Shown here: positions 33,248 to 41,366 of the stretch, piece after piece | How the letters are laid out: each line of letters begins with the position of its first letter | Position numbering within the stretch: position 1 is the first letter of the stretch | Assembly (NCBI GenBank): GCA_964389285.1 | Contig: CAYMCZ010000001.1 | Location: forward strand, 285,508-349,507 | DNA length: 64,000 nt | Direction of reading: 5' to 3' | DNA from: Alectryocaccobium sp964389285 | GTDB lineage: Bacteria > Bacillota > Clostridia > Lachnospirales > Lachnospiraceae | The notes under the pieces: generated by a model | The model's database searches: none | Seen by the model: only the letters and a program-made list of their open reading frames with translations | Told to the model about the DNA's origin: nothing | Position numbers and translations under genes: made by a program

Positions 33248-34168
33248 ATGGCAAATTCGGAATTCAAATCTGTTTTAAATTCAATAGAAAACTATGACAC
33301 GCATGTTATAAAGCGAAGCGTTGACGGAAAAGACTATTACCGCAAGTTTCTTCCGGGCGACAGGCTTATTCTGCTCGGATGCGGTCATGTCGCTCAGGCG
33401 GTATGCAAAATAGCTTCACTCCTGGATTTTGAAGTAACCGCGGTTGACGAACGCCCCGCTTTTGCAAACACACACCTTTTTCCCGACGCGAAAAAAGTAA
33501 TTTGCAACAGCTTTGCGCCCGCCCTCGAAGAGCTGAAAATAAAGCCGACGGATTATGTCTGCTGTATGACCAGGGGACACAGATATGATGCCGTGTGCAT
33601 TCGCCACATCATGTCGCATACCATGCCTTATTATCTCGGAATGGTCGGTTCCAGAAAACGTGTTGCCGATTTTAAAGAGGTTCTGAGGGATGAAGGCTTC
33701 TCAGAAGACAGAATAGAAGCAATGCACGCTCCCATCGGGCTCAGTATACATGCCCAGACTCCTGCCGAGATCGGCATTTCCATAGTAGCCGAACTTGTAA
33801 AGGAAAGAAGAAAAGCCGCGCCCGAAGGAAATATAGAATATCTCGAGCAAAAAAATACGGATATGGACGTGCTCAGGTTTCTGGCCGAAGACGATACGCC
33901 AAAAGCCTTTATGATGGTGCTTTATTCGGACGGCTCCGTTCCGGCAAAGCCGGGTGCCGTCATGGCAGTCGATAAGATAAAAAGAAGCTTCGGCACCGTC
34001 GGCGGAGGCTGCAGCGAAGCAGAGCTTCTGACAAAGGCACACCGCCTGATCGGCACCGGAAAATCAGATGTTGTCGAGATCGACATGACAAATGATGTCG
34101 CCGCGGAGATCGGAATGGTCTGCGGCGGAAAAATGTGGACTTATATCGAAGACGTAAAGCAGGATTGA
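33248..34168 (+). CDS. XdhC/CoxI family protein with domains in reversed order
   Basis: 306 residues. XdhC-type proteins insert or sulfurate the molybdenum cofactor of hydroxylases. Here the Rossmann-type XdhC C domain comes first (RLILLGCGHVAQAVCKIAS, about 38-57; YYLGMVGSRKRVADFK; PIGLSIHAQTPAEIGISI). The XdhC/CoxI domain, usually N-terminal, comes last (KPGAVMAVD..., GTVGGGCSEAELLTKA, about 255-270). Neither a molybdenum hydroxylase nor cofactor genes are in the window. The gene abuts the convergent lipoprotein with no gap. Confidence 0.88.
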   Translation: MANSEFKSVLNSIENYDTHVIKRSVDGKDYYRKFLPGDRLILLGCGHVAQAVCKIASLLDFEVTAVDERPAFANTHLFPDAKKVICNSFAPALEELKIKPTDYVCCMTRGHRYDAVCIRHIMSHTMPYYLGMVGSRKRVADFKEVLRDEGFSEDRIEAMHAPIGLSIHAQTPAEIGISIVAELVKERRKAAPEGNIEYLEQKNTDMDVLRFLAEDDTPKAFMMVLYSDGSVPAKPGAVMAVDKIKRSFGTVGGGCSEAELLTKAHRLIGTGKSDVVEIDMTNDVAAEIGMVCGGKMWTYIEDVKQD

Positions 34169-34642
34169 TTACTCCGCCGAAAAACTTGTCACGTTTATCG
34201 CGTCATAGATATCGGTTTCAGAGTAGGCCACCATTACCACGGCGGTTTCCGACCCTTGCACATATTCCACATAGTCATACTGATTATAAGACGGAATATA
34301 TGCGACGAACAGACCTTTTTCGACGCTTCCGTCTAAAAGCTCCGCGCCCCAGCTGTTGAGGTCATCTATCAAAATGCCCCAGCTCTCGTCATCGCCGAGC
34401 TTGAAGCTTCCGGTCGCTACTTCGTCCGAGCCGTAAGAAATGGAAAAATTTCCGTCGCCTTGGTCGTTAAGCATATAGCCTTCGCTCGTATCGACCGTCA
34501 CTTTTATGGAATCTCCGTTTTCGATGTTGTAAACGAGAGAAACGGAAGTCTCCAGATTTGAAGTAATACAGCCTCCCATACTAAGCAATACGCATGCCGC
34601 GACAGATGCCGCTGCCGCCTTTTTTATTATTCCTGTTTTCAT
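34169..34642 (-). CDS. Small putative lipoprotein
   Basis: 157 residues, no family recognised. A charged N-terminus and hydrophobic segment end in lipobox LSMGGC (Cys about 25). The mature part is acidic and beta-rich, with SVSLVYNIENGDSIKVTVD, GSFKLGDDESWGILID and paired tyrosines. Likely attached to the outer face of the membrane. It has a good GGAGGATATCC ribosome site and follows the aldo/keto reductase in the same direction. Confidence 0.8.
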   Translation of the reverse strand: MKTGIIKKAAAASVAACVLLSMGGCITSNLETSVSLVYNIENGDSIKVTVDTSEGYMLNDQGDGNFSISYGSDEVATGSFKLGDDESWGILIDDLNSWGAELLDGSVEKGLFVAYIPSYNQYDYVEYVQGSETAVVMVAYSETDIYDAINVTSFSAE

Positions 34643-34705
34643 ATATGGGATATCCTCCTTTTTGTGGTTTAATATATTTAAGATAAATCTGCATATAAAG
34701 CTTAT

Positions 34706-35716
34706 TTACTTGTCCAGGACTTCCACCTGTATTTCTTTAACCGCATTTTCCATGGATGTTATCTCATCCTCGCTCAATTCTATGTTGACGCATCCGGCGC
34801 TGTCCGCGACATTTTCTCTTTTCCGCATACCTACCAAAATACTCATTTTTTCGTATTGTGAGAGCGCCCATGCCTCTGCAAGCGCCGCATAGCTGCATCC
34901 GTGTTCTTCACATATCGGCTTCCATGCTTCAAAAGCCTTTTTCAGGCCGTTTTTATAAAATTCACCTGTCCAGGGTATTCTGGAGCGTATATCACTCGGC
35001 GCGAATGTCCGGTTCATGAATTCCGGAGATGTCAGAAAACCTTCTTCGAGCACTCCGTACACCTGAAAAGTCGTCCCGTATTTGCGGCAGGTATCAAAAT
35101 ATTTTCTCCCGTGGAACGGAGAAAGTATGCTGAAAAATTCCTGAACCACGCAGACTCCGTCCGATATCCTCGTTTTTGCGTTTTTATATTCATCCAGATC
35201 GGCCGCATGGCTGTTTGAGAGGCCGTATGTCCTGATCTTGCCTTCTTTTATGAGATCTTCCAGTGCGCTGACGGTTTCTTCGACCGGAAAGCTTTTGCAG
35301 ACATAGTGTACTATGACCGAATCCATGTAGTCTGTTTTCATACGGACAAGGGATTCCTCCACATCTTTTTTTACGGCGGCTGCGGTGGTGTCGTTATTCA
35401 CTGTATATCCGTCCCGCTCGTAATGAAAATTTCCGCCTTCACATCTCCAGTTAAGAGAACATTTGCTCTGCAGGATAAATTTCTCTCTCCTGCCTTTCAA
35501 AGCTTCCCCAAGCAGCTGCTCGCTTACTCCGGTGCCGTAAACCGGTGCCGTGTCTATATAATTTATTCCGTGATCCGTGCAGGCGTCCAGAATCGATTTC
35601 GCCTCTTCGACCGTCGAATCCTTATCCGTCCAGACGCTTCCTCCGCCAAGCCCCCACGTACCGAGTGCAACTTTTGAAACCTGAATTCCCGAATTGCCAA
35701 GCTCCTGATATTTCAT
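34706..35716 (-). CDS. Aldo/keto reductase
   Basis: 336 residues, TIM-barrel NADPH-dependent oxidoreductase. N-terminal KYQELGNSGIQVSKVALGTW, catalytic Asp and Tyr in NYIDTAPVYGTGVSEQLLGEAL, Lys in ILQSKCSL, and a catalytic-site His in DSVIVHYVCK. C-terminal cofactor-binding region SILVGMRKRENV. GAAGGAGG precedes the ATG. Substrate unknown. Confidence 0.92.
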   Translation of the reverse strand: MKYQELGNSGIQVSKVALGTWGLGGGSVWTDKDSTVEEAKSILDACTDHGINYIDTAPVYGTGVSEQLLGEALKGRREKFILQSKCSLNWRCEGGNFHYERDGYTVNNDTTAAAVKKDVEESLVRMKTDYMDSVIVHYVCKSFPVEETVSALEDLIKEGKIRTYGLSNSHAADLDEYKNAKTRISDGVCVVQEFFSILSPFHGRKYFDTCRKYGTTFQVYGVLEEGFLTSPEFMNRTFAPSDIRSRIPWTGEFYKNGLKKAFEAWKPICEEHGCSYAALAEAWALSQYEKMSILVGMRKRENVADSAGCVNIELSEDEITSMENAVKEIQVEVLDK

Positions 35717-35738
35717 AACGCCTCCTTCAAGACCCGCA

Positions 35739-35768
35739 CCCCCGCCTTCGCTCAGAGTCGGGGGTTTT
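35739..35768 (+). repeat. GC-rich hairpin between the small ORF and the aldo/keto reductase
   Basis: CCCCCG (35739-35744) and CGGGGG (35759-35764) pair, with TTTT after it on the plus strand only. The flanking genes run on the minus strand, so as a terminator it faces the wrong way. Confidence 0.45.
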
Positions 35769-35779
35769 CAAAAGCGGAG

Positions 35780-35956
35780 TTAAACGATCTCGTACTGCAG
35801 CATCTCGTATTTAAGACGGCTTCCCTCTTTAATATCTTGCGGCAGAAGCGCTCTTGCAACGAGTTTTAATTCTTCTGTTTTTAGATCCGTCCGCCTCAGG
35901 TTTGCATAATCGCCGTCTATGGATACCACTTCATAATACCATGTCTCAAAAATCAT
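35780..35956 (-). CDS. Small conserved-looking protein, 58 residues
   Basis: Starts ATG at 35956 after GAGAGGTATCT and ends TAA at 35780. It begins MIFETWYYEVVSIDGDYANL, continues LRRTD, then LKLVARALLPQDIKEGSRL and ends YEMLQYEIV. The pattern SIDGDYA..LR ... LLP..I.EG resembles short one-domain proteins of the DUF3006 type (weak recall). Good ribosome site and coding-like composition support it. It precedes the aldo/keto reductase by 63 bases and may share its transcript. Confidence 0.65.
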   Translation of the reverse strand: MIFETWYYEVVSIDGDYANLRRTDLKTEELKLVARALLPQDIKEGSRLKYEMLQYEIV

Positions 35957-36123
35957 AGATACCTCTCTGATATAATCAGTTTTTTACAGTATACATCCTA
36001 AGCGGCCGGGTTATCAAGCTTAAATCTTTCCCCAAACAGGAACAGTTTTTTTTCAAAAAAATGGTATACTGATATCATACTCAGAAACATTATGTTAAAG
36101 TATATGAATAAAAGGAGGTTCGT

Positions 36124-36600
36124 ATGAAAGTTGTTATAACAAAAAAAGAAGCGATTCGCGCAATAGGCTATAAGATCGAGGCGGAATATCAGAAAGAAAC
36201 CGCCAAAAACGCGGCATACTGGATAAATGTTGACTTCAGCAAATATCCCGCTTATCCCGAAGGATTAAATGATATCGCAGAAATAGCGACATGGTATCAT
36301 CCTGAAAATTCCACCGAGCCGCTTTCTTATTATTTCGGGACGGTAACGGATTATAAAGATGTTCCGGAAGGTTTTACCGAATTCCATATCCCGGCTGCCG
36401 AATACGCCGTATTTACGGCTTCCGAAAGCGTTGATAGAGACAGCAGGGACGTTACCGCAAAAAAAGTAGCGGATACATGGTCAGCAATTTACAAAGAATG
36501 GCTTCCCGCAAATCCCGAATATAAAACCGATGTCACAAAGATGTATTTCGAGCTTTATACCGGTGCTAAGGCCGAAATCTGTATTCCGATCACAAAATAA
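36124..36600 (+). CDS. Stand-alone GyrI-like / AraC effector-binding domain protein
   Basis: 158 residues: AIGYKIEAEYQ, AAYWINVDFSKYPAYPEG, YYFGTVTDYKDVPEGF and FHIPAAEYAVF are the GyrI-like small-molecule-binding pattern. It is clearly similar to the C-terminal half of the next gene, with NVDFSKYPAYPE against NIDFGKLPSYPE and TDYKDVPEGFTE against TNDPGPASGFTE. AAAAGGAGG lies ahead of the ATG. It probably binds a ligand, as antidote, sensor or partner of the AraC-type regulator 24 bases downstream. Confidence 0.88.
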   Translation: MKVVITKKEAIRAIGYKIEAEYQKETAKNAAYWINVDFSKYPAYPEGLNDIAEIATWYHPENSTEPLSYYFGTVTDYKDVPEGFTEFHIPAAEYAVFTASESVDRDSRDVTAKKVADTWSAIYKEWLPANPEYKTDVTKMYFELYTGAKAEICIPITK

Positions 36601-36623
36601 AAGCATAAAGAGAGAGTACGCCC

Positions 36624-37430
36624 ATGGATTACCGTTCGCTTTTTTTGAAATGTCATGAATATATTTTTCAAAACATCACGGAAAAAGAGATAAACGCTCA
36701 GGACCTGGCCGATGAATGCGGTTACTCCCTTTATCATCTCTCAAGCGTTTTCCGCGCATGCATGGGCGTATCTGTCGGAAGATATATCACGGAAGAAAAG
36801 ATGCGTATCGCCGCTTCCAAACTCAAAAGCGGAAAGACCGTTTCCGAGGCGGCAATAGAAGGCGGCTTTGACACTTTTTCGGGTTTTGCAAAGGCTTTCC
36901 GCAGACATTTCGGTCAGTCTCCCAGGGAATACAAAAAATTCAGCGGAAACCTTCACGGCCCTGAATTTGTAAAAAGGACCGGCTTTAAGGCTTTCGGTTA
37001 CGTGATCCCCGTGGACGATGATTCAATCTTCTCGGAAAAAGGCGCTTTCTGGTCAAATATAGATTTCGGAAAGCTTCCGTCGTATCCCGAAAACGCTTCT
37101 GACTACGCGGAAATCGGCACCTGGCTCAATCCCGATGTCAAAACCGGAAAAATGGATTATTTCTTCGGATATGTAACAAACGATCCCGGCCCCGCCTCCG
37201 GTTTTACGGAACTTAGGATCGGCGCCGGGGACTATGCGGTTTTCAGACTGGAATATGAAAAGCCTGACACCGCGGATGGGTCTCTTCCGTTCCGGGTTCA
37301 GGCTTTATGGAAATATATTTTCGAAGATTGGCTTTCTTCTTCCGACAAAATTATATTTAATGACGCTCTCCTGTGTTTTGAACTTTACGGGAAAACGGAT
37401 ATTCAGATATATGTTCCCGTTATCCGTTAA
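36624..37430 (+). CDS. AraC family regulator with GyrI-like effector domain
   Basis: 268 residues. Two helix-turn-helix units at 15-105 (INAQDLADECGYSLYHLSSV and VSEAAIEGGFDTFSGFAKAF, ending FGQSPREYKK), then a GyrI-like effector domain (about 118-268). This N-terminal DNA-binding plus C-terminal GyrI order is that of Rob/YdeE-like or BltR-type multidrug sensors. Same transcript as the stand-alone GyrI protein. Targets unknown. Confidence 0.92.
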   Translation: MDYRSLFLKCHEYIFQNITEKEINAQDLADECGYSLYHLSSVFRACMGVSVGRYITEEKMRIAASKLKSGKTVSEAAIEGGFDTFSGFAKAFRRHFGQSPREYKKFSGNLHGPEFVKRTGFKAFGYVIPVDDDSIFSEKGAFWSNIDFGKLPSYPENASDYAEIGTWLNPDVKTGKMDYFFGYVTNDPGPASGFTELRIGAGDYAVFRLEYEKPDTADGSLPFRVQALWKYIFEDWLSSSDKIIFNDALLCFELYGKTDIQIYVPVIR

Positions 37431-37443
37431 CGCTCATCTTTTA

Positions 37444-38073
37444 TCAGAATCCCAGATCATCATTTACAAGAATCACATGTATCCTGTCTTTATGTCTGGA
37501 AAACCTCGTAATCAGAAACTGGCAGCATATCGTATCCGGCGATTTGCAGTCCGAACAAAAACCGGTCGTCATACAGGGCCGGTTCCCCCCGAAACGCTGT
37601 GCGTTAGTCGGTGCGGCAACGTTTCTGGCCCGGCTTAACGCGCTGTCAAAATCAGGGCACGCTTTATTCATTCCCACGATGAATACCACTTTTTTCGGAC
37701 CCTGCGCGATAGCCGACACGCGGTTTGAATTGCCGTCGATATTTACCAGAATTCCGTCGGCAGTAATGGCGTTTGCGCTCGAAATAAAAACATCCGCGTC
37801 ATACGCCGCAAGCAAAGCTTCCCTCGGATCTTTTATCTCGTTTCTGTCGATAAAATTATACTTTTCGGTTTTAAGCGCGTTTACAAGCCCTATTTCATTT
37901 GCGCTCGCCGCGCCTCCCATTGTAACGGTACTGTTTTCCGGGATAAGCTCCAGCGCTTTTTTTAATGCCTCTTCTTTGTTAGCGGCATAATAACCTGTCA
38001 TGTTGCGCGATTCAAGGCCTTTTATCACACTCTTCGCCAGTACCTCGTTTCGTTTGAATTTGTTTTCATTCAT
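37444..38073 (-). CDS. LUD-domain protein (LutC/YkgG-like)
   Basis: 209 residues. The LUD fold is shown by YYAANKEEALKKALELIP, VTMGGAASANEIGLV, DADVFISSANAITADGILV and ISAIAQGPKKVVFIVGMNK-type strands. A C-terminal cysteine group CMTTGFCSDCKSPDTICC may hold an iron-sulfur cluster or zinc. Such proteins occur with L-lactate dehydrogenase complexes, but here no lutAB is present. Its ATG overlaps the stop of the TIR-Sel1 gene by 8 bases, so it is translationally coupled to that cluster. Confidence 0.87.
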   Translation of the reverse strand: MNENKFKRNEVLAKSVIKGLESRNMTGYYAANKEEALKKALELIPENSTVTMGGAASANEIGLVNALKTEKYNFIDRNEIKDPREALLAAYDADVFISSANAITADGILVNIDGNSNRVSAIAQGPKKVVFIVGMNKACPDFDSALSRARNVAAPTNAQRFGGNRPCMTTGFCSDCKSPDTICCQFLITRFSRHKDRIHVILVNDDLGF

Positions 38074-39490
38074 AAGTTTTTTCCTCTCTTTCCAGCCTTT
38101 CTATTTCAGTCCCGGCTTTTTCGTATCCCAATTCTTTCGCGGCCTTATACCATTCAAGGGCGGCATCTTTGGTGCCGTAATTATTTTCCGTACACCATCC
38201 GACCATATAAGCGGCCTGTCCGTCGCCGGCCTCCGCCGACTTCCTGTACCAGTAATAAGCCTGCTCGGGATCTTCGTCTGCTCCCCAGCCTTTTTGATAC
38301 ATCAGTCCTATATTATACATAGCCTCGGAATTTCCGAGTTCAGCCAGCTTCATTTCCCATTCAAACGCTTTTTCAGCGTCAACCTCTGTTCCGACTCCCG
38401 TAAGATAGCATCTGGCCAGATTATGGATTCCGAGATCCAGTTCTCCTTCCGCGGATTTCTTATACCATTCAAAGGCCTGTTCCGGATCTTTTTCAACTCC
38501 TATGCCTTCTTCATAGCATATGCCGACATTGAGCATTCCCGTAGGATCTCCCGCATCGGCAGCTTTCTGATCCCATTCATACGACTTTTCCTTGTCCATT
38601 TCAACGCCTCTTCCCAGTGAATAAGCGTCCGATACGCCAATCATGCAGACGGTATCACCTGCCTCGGCGCCTTCCATAAGGAGCTCAAAGGCGGCTTCCG
38701 GGTCTTTATCCACTCCCCATCCCTGTATATAACAGTCAGCCAGGAACAGCATCGCCTCTGTATTTCCCTCTTTTGAAGAGACTTTCAGAAACTCTATATC
38801 CTCCGGCTGTATTTCTTCATTTTCTTTCTGCGATATGGTTAACAGGGCTGCGCCGTAGATATCATAAGACAGCTCACGGTTTCTCTTTGATATGGACGCG
38901 TTGCGGAGCAAAAGTCCCGATACCACTGCGGCGACCACTGCGGCCGTCAGCACCGTGACCGCGATCGTCCTGCGTTTTCTCTGCTTTTCACGGTCAACAA
39001 GTCTGTTAAAACGGACATCAATGATGATTGAAACTATCTTTAAAAAAGCCTTGTTTTTTCCGATTTCCTGAATATTCGCTCCCAGCAGATGCCGATCTTT
39101 AACCGCACGCAGGCCCGGCGGATAACATTCCAGTTCTGCATTATCGCTTTCGGCTTCGCCTTCTACTATGAACGGTATTATGTGATCGCCCCTGCCTATG
39201 GAACGGAAATACTCAACTTCTTCATTGACCCATACTGAAGCGGCACTCCTCGGGGAGCAAATCACGATAAGATATTCCGATACCTGCAGCTCTTTTCTTA
39301 AAGAATCCTGAAGTTCAACTCCCGCGAGATCCGTCTGATCCCTGAAAACGCGCAGCTTCCTGTGTTCCGCATTTTCAGGAAGCAGATCCTTTGGTATTCT
39401 GAACGTTTCGAGCTTGCGCTGAAGCCATTTCGCATGGCCGATATCACTGTGACTGTAGCTTATAAAAGCATCATATACATATTCAGCCAT
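38066..39490 (-). CDS. TIR domain - transmembrane - Sel1 repeat protein
   Basis: 474 residues. The TIR domain (1-130) opens YDAFISYSHSD (6-16) and keeps DQTDLAGVELQDSL plus SVWVNEEVEYF, where Glu91 falls at the W+4 place of the NADase glutamate of SARM1 and bacterial TIRs. A very basic stretch (about 165-174) precedes one membrane helix (about 175-195). About six Sel1-type repeats follow (230-460; e.g. AMYNIGLMYQKGWGADEDPEQA). With positive-inside topology the TIR faces the cytoplasm and the Sel1 array the outside. The start at 39490 (MAEYVYDAF) has GGAGAGGA upstream and overlaps the previous gene by 8 bases. Third gene of the RyR/channel cluster. Confidence 0.9.
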   Translation of the reverse strand: MAEYVYDAFISYSHSDIGHAKWLQRKLETFRIPKDLLPENAEHRKLRVFRDQTDLAGVELQDSLRKELQVSEYLIVICSPRSAASVWVNEEVEYFRSIGRGDHIIPFIVEGEAESDNAELECYPPGLRAVKDRHLLGANIQEIGKNKAFLKIVSIIIDVRFNRLVDREKQRKRRTIAVTVLTAAVVAAVVSGLLLRNASISKRNRELSYDIYGAALLTISQKENEEIQPEDIEFLKVSSKEGNTEAMLFLADCYIQGWGVDKDPEAAFELLMEGAEAGDTVCMIGVSDAYSLGRGVEMDKEKSYEWDQKAADAGDPTGMLNVGICYEEGIGVEKDPEQAFEWYKKSAEGELDLGIHNLARCYLTGVGTEVDAEKAFEWEMKLAELGNSEAMYNIGLMYQKGWGADEDPEQAYYWYRKSAEAGDGQAAYMVGWCTENNYGTKDAALEWYKAAKELGYEKAGTEIERLEREEKTYE

Positions 39491-41354
39491 TCTTTTTTTC
39501 CTCTCCGGCCGCATTCATGGCTTCCAGAACCTTTGAAAGCGCCAGAACATTGTTGCGATCCATCTGCTTGTAGTCCGTGTTTCCGCCCGTTATCGAATTT
39601 TCATGCCGCGAGAGTTCATCCAGCTCGTCCCACGGAACAAGGCAGGCATGCATATGTCCCTCGATATCTTTGCCTATATTGATGCTGCTGCTTCCTGTTT
39701 TGTTTTTTTCTTCCAGATAGGCGGCAGCCCTCTCATCATAATTCTTTTTCGGCATAAGCTCTATTCCCATAACATGATGAAATGCACACCAGCGCATATG
39801 CTCCGTTATCGAAAGATTTTCAAGCGTTTGTGCATCCGGCGGCCAGTCGCCCTCAAGAACCTGCTCTGCAGTCCTGCCCGATGCGTAAAGCACTGCCGGA
39901 TAAAAGTCCGCGGCCGCGCGGCTGCTCATCCTGTTAAAATAGCTGCATTTTTTCCAATCGGCAACTGCGTCTTCACCGCTTCCGGAGTAAATGTGATGAA
40001 TCTGCATCGCCATACCGTCGATCTTATTTATATCCAGGACGTCGCTTCTGTATATATTCGTACATTCAGAAGAACATCCGTTCTCATCCATCCCGTAATA
40101 TCCGCCCTTAGATACCTGTATGATCATGGGCTGTTTTCTGCCGAACGCGTACCAGGCGGACAGATCTTCGGCTATTTCGCGGTTGTCATCCGTATTTCCC
40201 GTGCAGAGGATTATGCATTTTATTTTTTCTTCGTTTTTTTCGAGAAAATCATAAAAAGCATCTGTTTTACCGTCCTCTTTATGAAATCTTATATCGTAAT
40301 TCTGTGTCAGTTTCTGACCGTAAAGAAATCCGTTCTGCGGACCCGGATCGAAAATATCTGCTCTGAAATTACTTCCGTAAAACTGTCCGCTGCAAATATA
40401 TTGAGCAAGTACCGCCCGGCCCATACGTCCGAATCCGAGTATCACTATATGAAGATCTCCGGCCGCTTTTCCGTATTCATCAAAGCTTATCCTTTCGCAT
40501 GGCGGATAATCCCTGATAATAAGTCTCGCCGCCAGTTCATAGTCGTCATAAGCAAATACGGTGCCATAGCCTATGCCGCTCTGTGCCTGAAGAAAAGCCG
40601 AACCGCTGCCTGACTCCGAGATCAGAAGACTTGTCTGTGAAGAATCAATACCGGCGTCCGTCATCACGTTCAACAGCTTTTCGGCATATTTCAGATTTTT
40701 TCTTCCGTCCGTATGCATTGCGGCAAGCTCCAGACGCCTGCCTCCCGGAGCGAAGTTGATATATCTCAAAAAACTGCTTTTGGGAAGTGTCGCCCTTTCG
40801 TTTTTTTCAAGCACCGCGCCCATGGATTTAATAGTGGTTTCGTACGCTGTATCGCCGTCGGGATCCACAAAAAGAACCGCTCTTTTCTTTTTTGAGATCA
40901 TATCCTTTCCGTATGCGACTGAAGCGGCGTTTACGCCATATATCAAAAGCAGCGGCCCTTTTCTGAGCAGGGTTGCCCTTATTCTTCTTAGAAGTCTTTC
41001 CCCAAGCGTCGTTATGGCCGCGCTTGCCGTCACGTAAAAACCGCAGAAATGTCCCATCCAGAATATGGCTTTTCCTATATCATTCGCAAAGAGCGGACTG
41101 GTCTGTATGCTGGAATAGTCGTTTATTCCGGCGAGCATGCGGCACATTGCCAAAAGAGCCCGAAACAAAGACTCCGCCGAAAAGCCGCAGCAGTAAGCAT
41201 AACCGTATCCGTAAAACACAGCGCCCGAAGCGGCGGCTATTATAATAGCCGACCTCATAACCGCGCTGCGGATACGGCTGTTTGCGGCCAGATTCAGCAC
41301 CAGCGCAGCAAAACATCCCCCGACCAATATTACCATTACTACCGGTGTTATCAT
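39483..41354 (-). CDS. Membrane protein with Rossmann (TrkA-N-like) and RyR-type C-terminal domains
   Basis: 623 residues. About three or four N-terminal membrane helices (about 3-25, 33-52, 60-75, 95-118), without a potassium filter, are followed by two Rossmann-like units: LLLIYGVNAASVAYG (about 135) and DLHIVILGFGRMGRAVL (about 302, intact GxGxxG). The last 120 residues hold a RyR-like domain (ITEHMRWCAFHHVMG ... HACLVPWDELDEL ... MDRNNVLAL). The overall plan matches the channel gene 12 bases upstream. Possible ligand-gated membrane effector or the pore-less partner of the channel. Exact function unknown. Confidence 0.82.
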   Translation of the reverse strand: MITPVVMVILVGGCFAALVLNLAANSRIRSAVMRSAIIIAAASGAVFYGYGYAYCCGFSAESLFRALLAMCRMLAGINDYSSIQTSPLFANDIGKAIFWMGHFCGFYVTASAAITTLGERLLRRIRATLLRKGPLLLIYGVNAASVAYGKDMISKKKRAVLFVDPDGDTAYETTIKSMGAVLEKNERATLPKSSFLRYINFAPGGRRLELAAMHTDGRKNLKYAEKLLNVMTDAGIDSSQTSLLISESGSGSAFLQAQSGIGYGTVFAYDDYELAARLIIRDYPPCERISFDEYGKAAGDLHIVILGFGRMGRAVLAQYICSGQFYGSNFRADIFDPGPQNGFLYGQKLTQNYDIRFHKEDGKTDAFYDFLEKNEEKIKCIILCTGNTDDNREIAEDLSAWYAFGRKQPMIIQVSKGGYYGMDENGCSSECTNIYRSDVLDINKIDGMAMQIHHIYSGSGEDAVADWKKCSYFNRMSSRAAADFYPAVLYASGRTAEQVLEGDWPPDAQTLENLSITEHMRWCAFHHVMGIELMPKKNYDERAAAYLEEKNKTGSSSINIGKDIEGHMHACLVPWDELDELSRHENSITGGNTDYKQMDRNNVLALSKVLEAMNAAGEEKKNG

Positions 41355-41366
41355 AAATCTCCCTTT

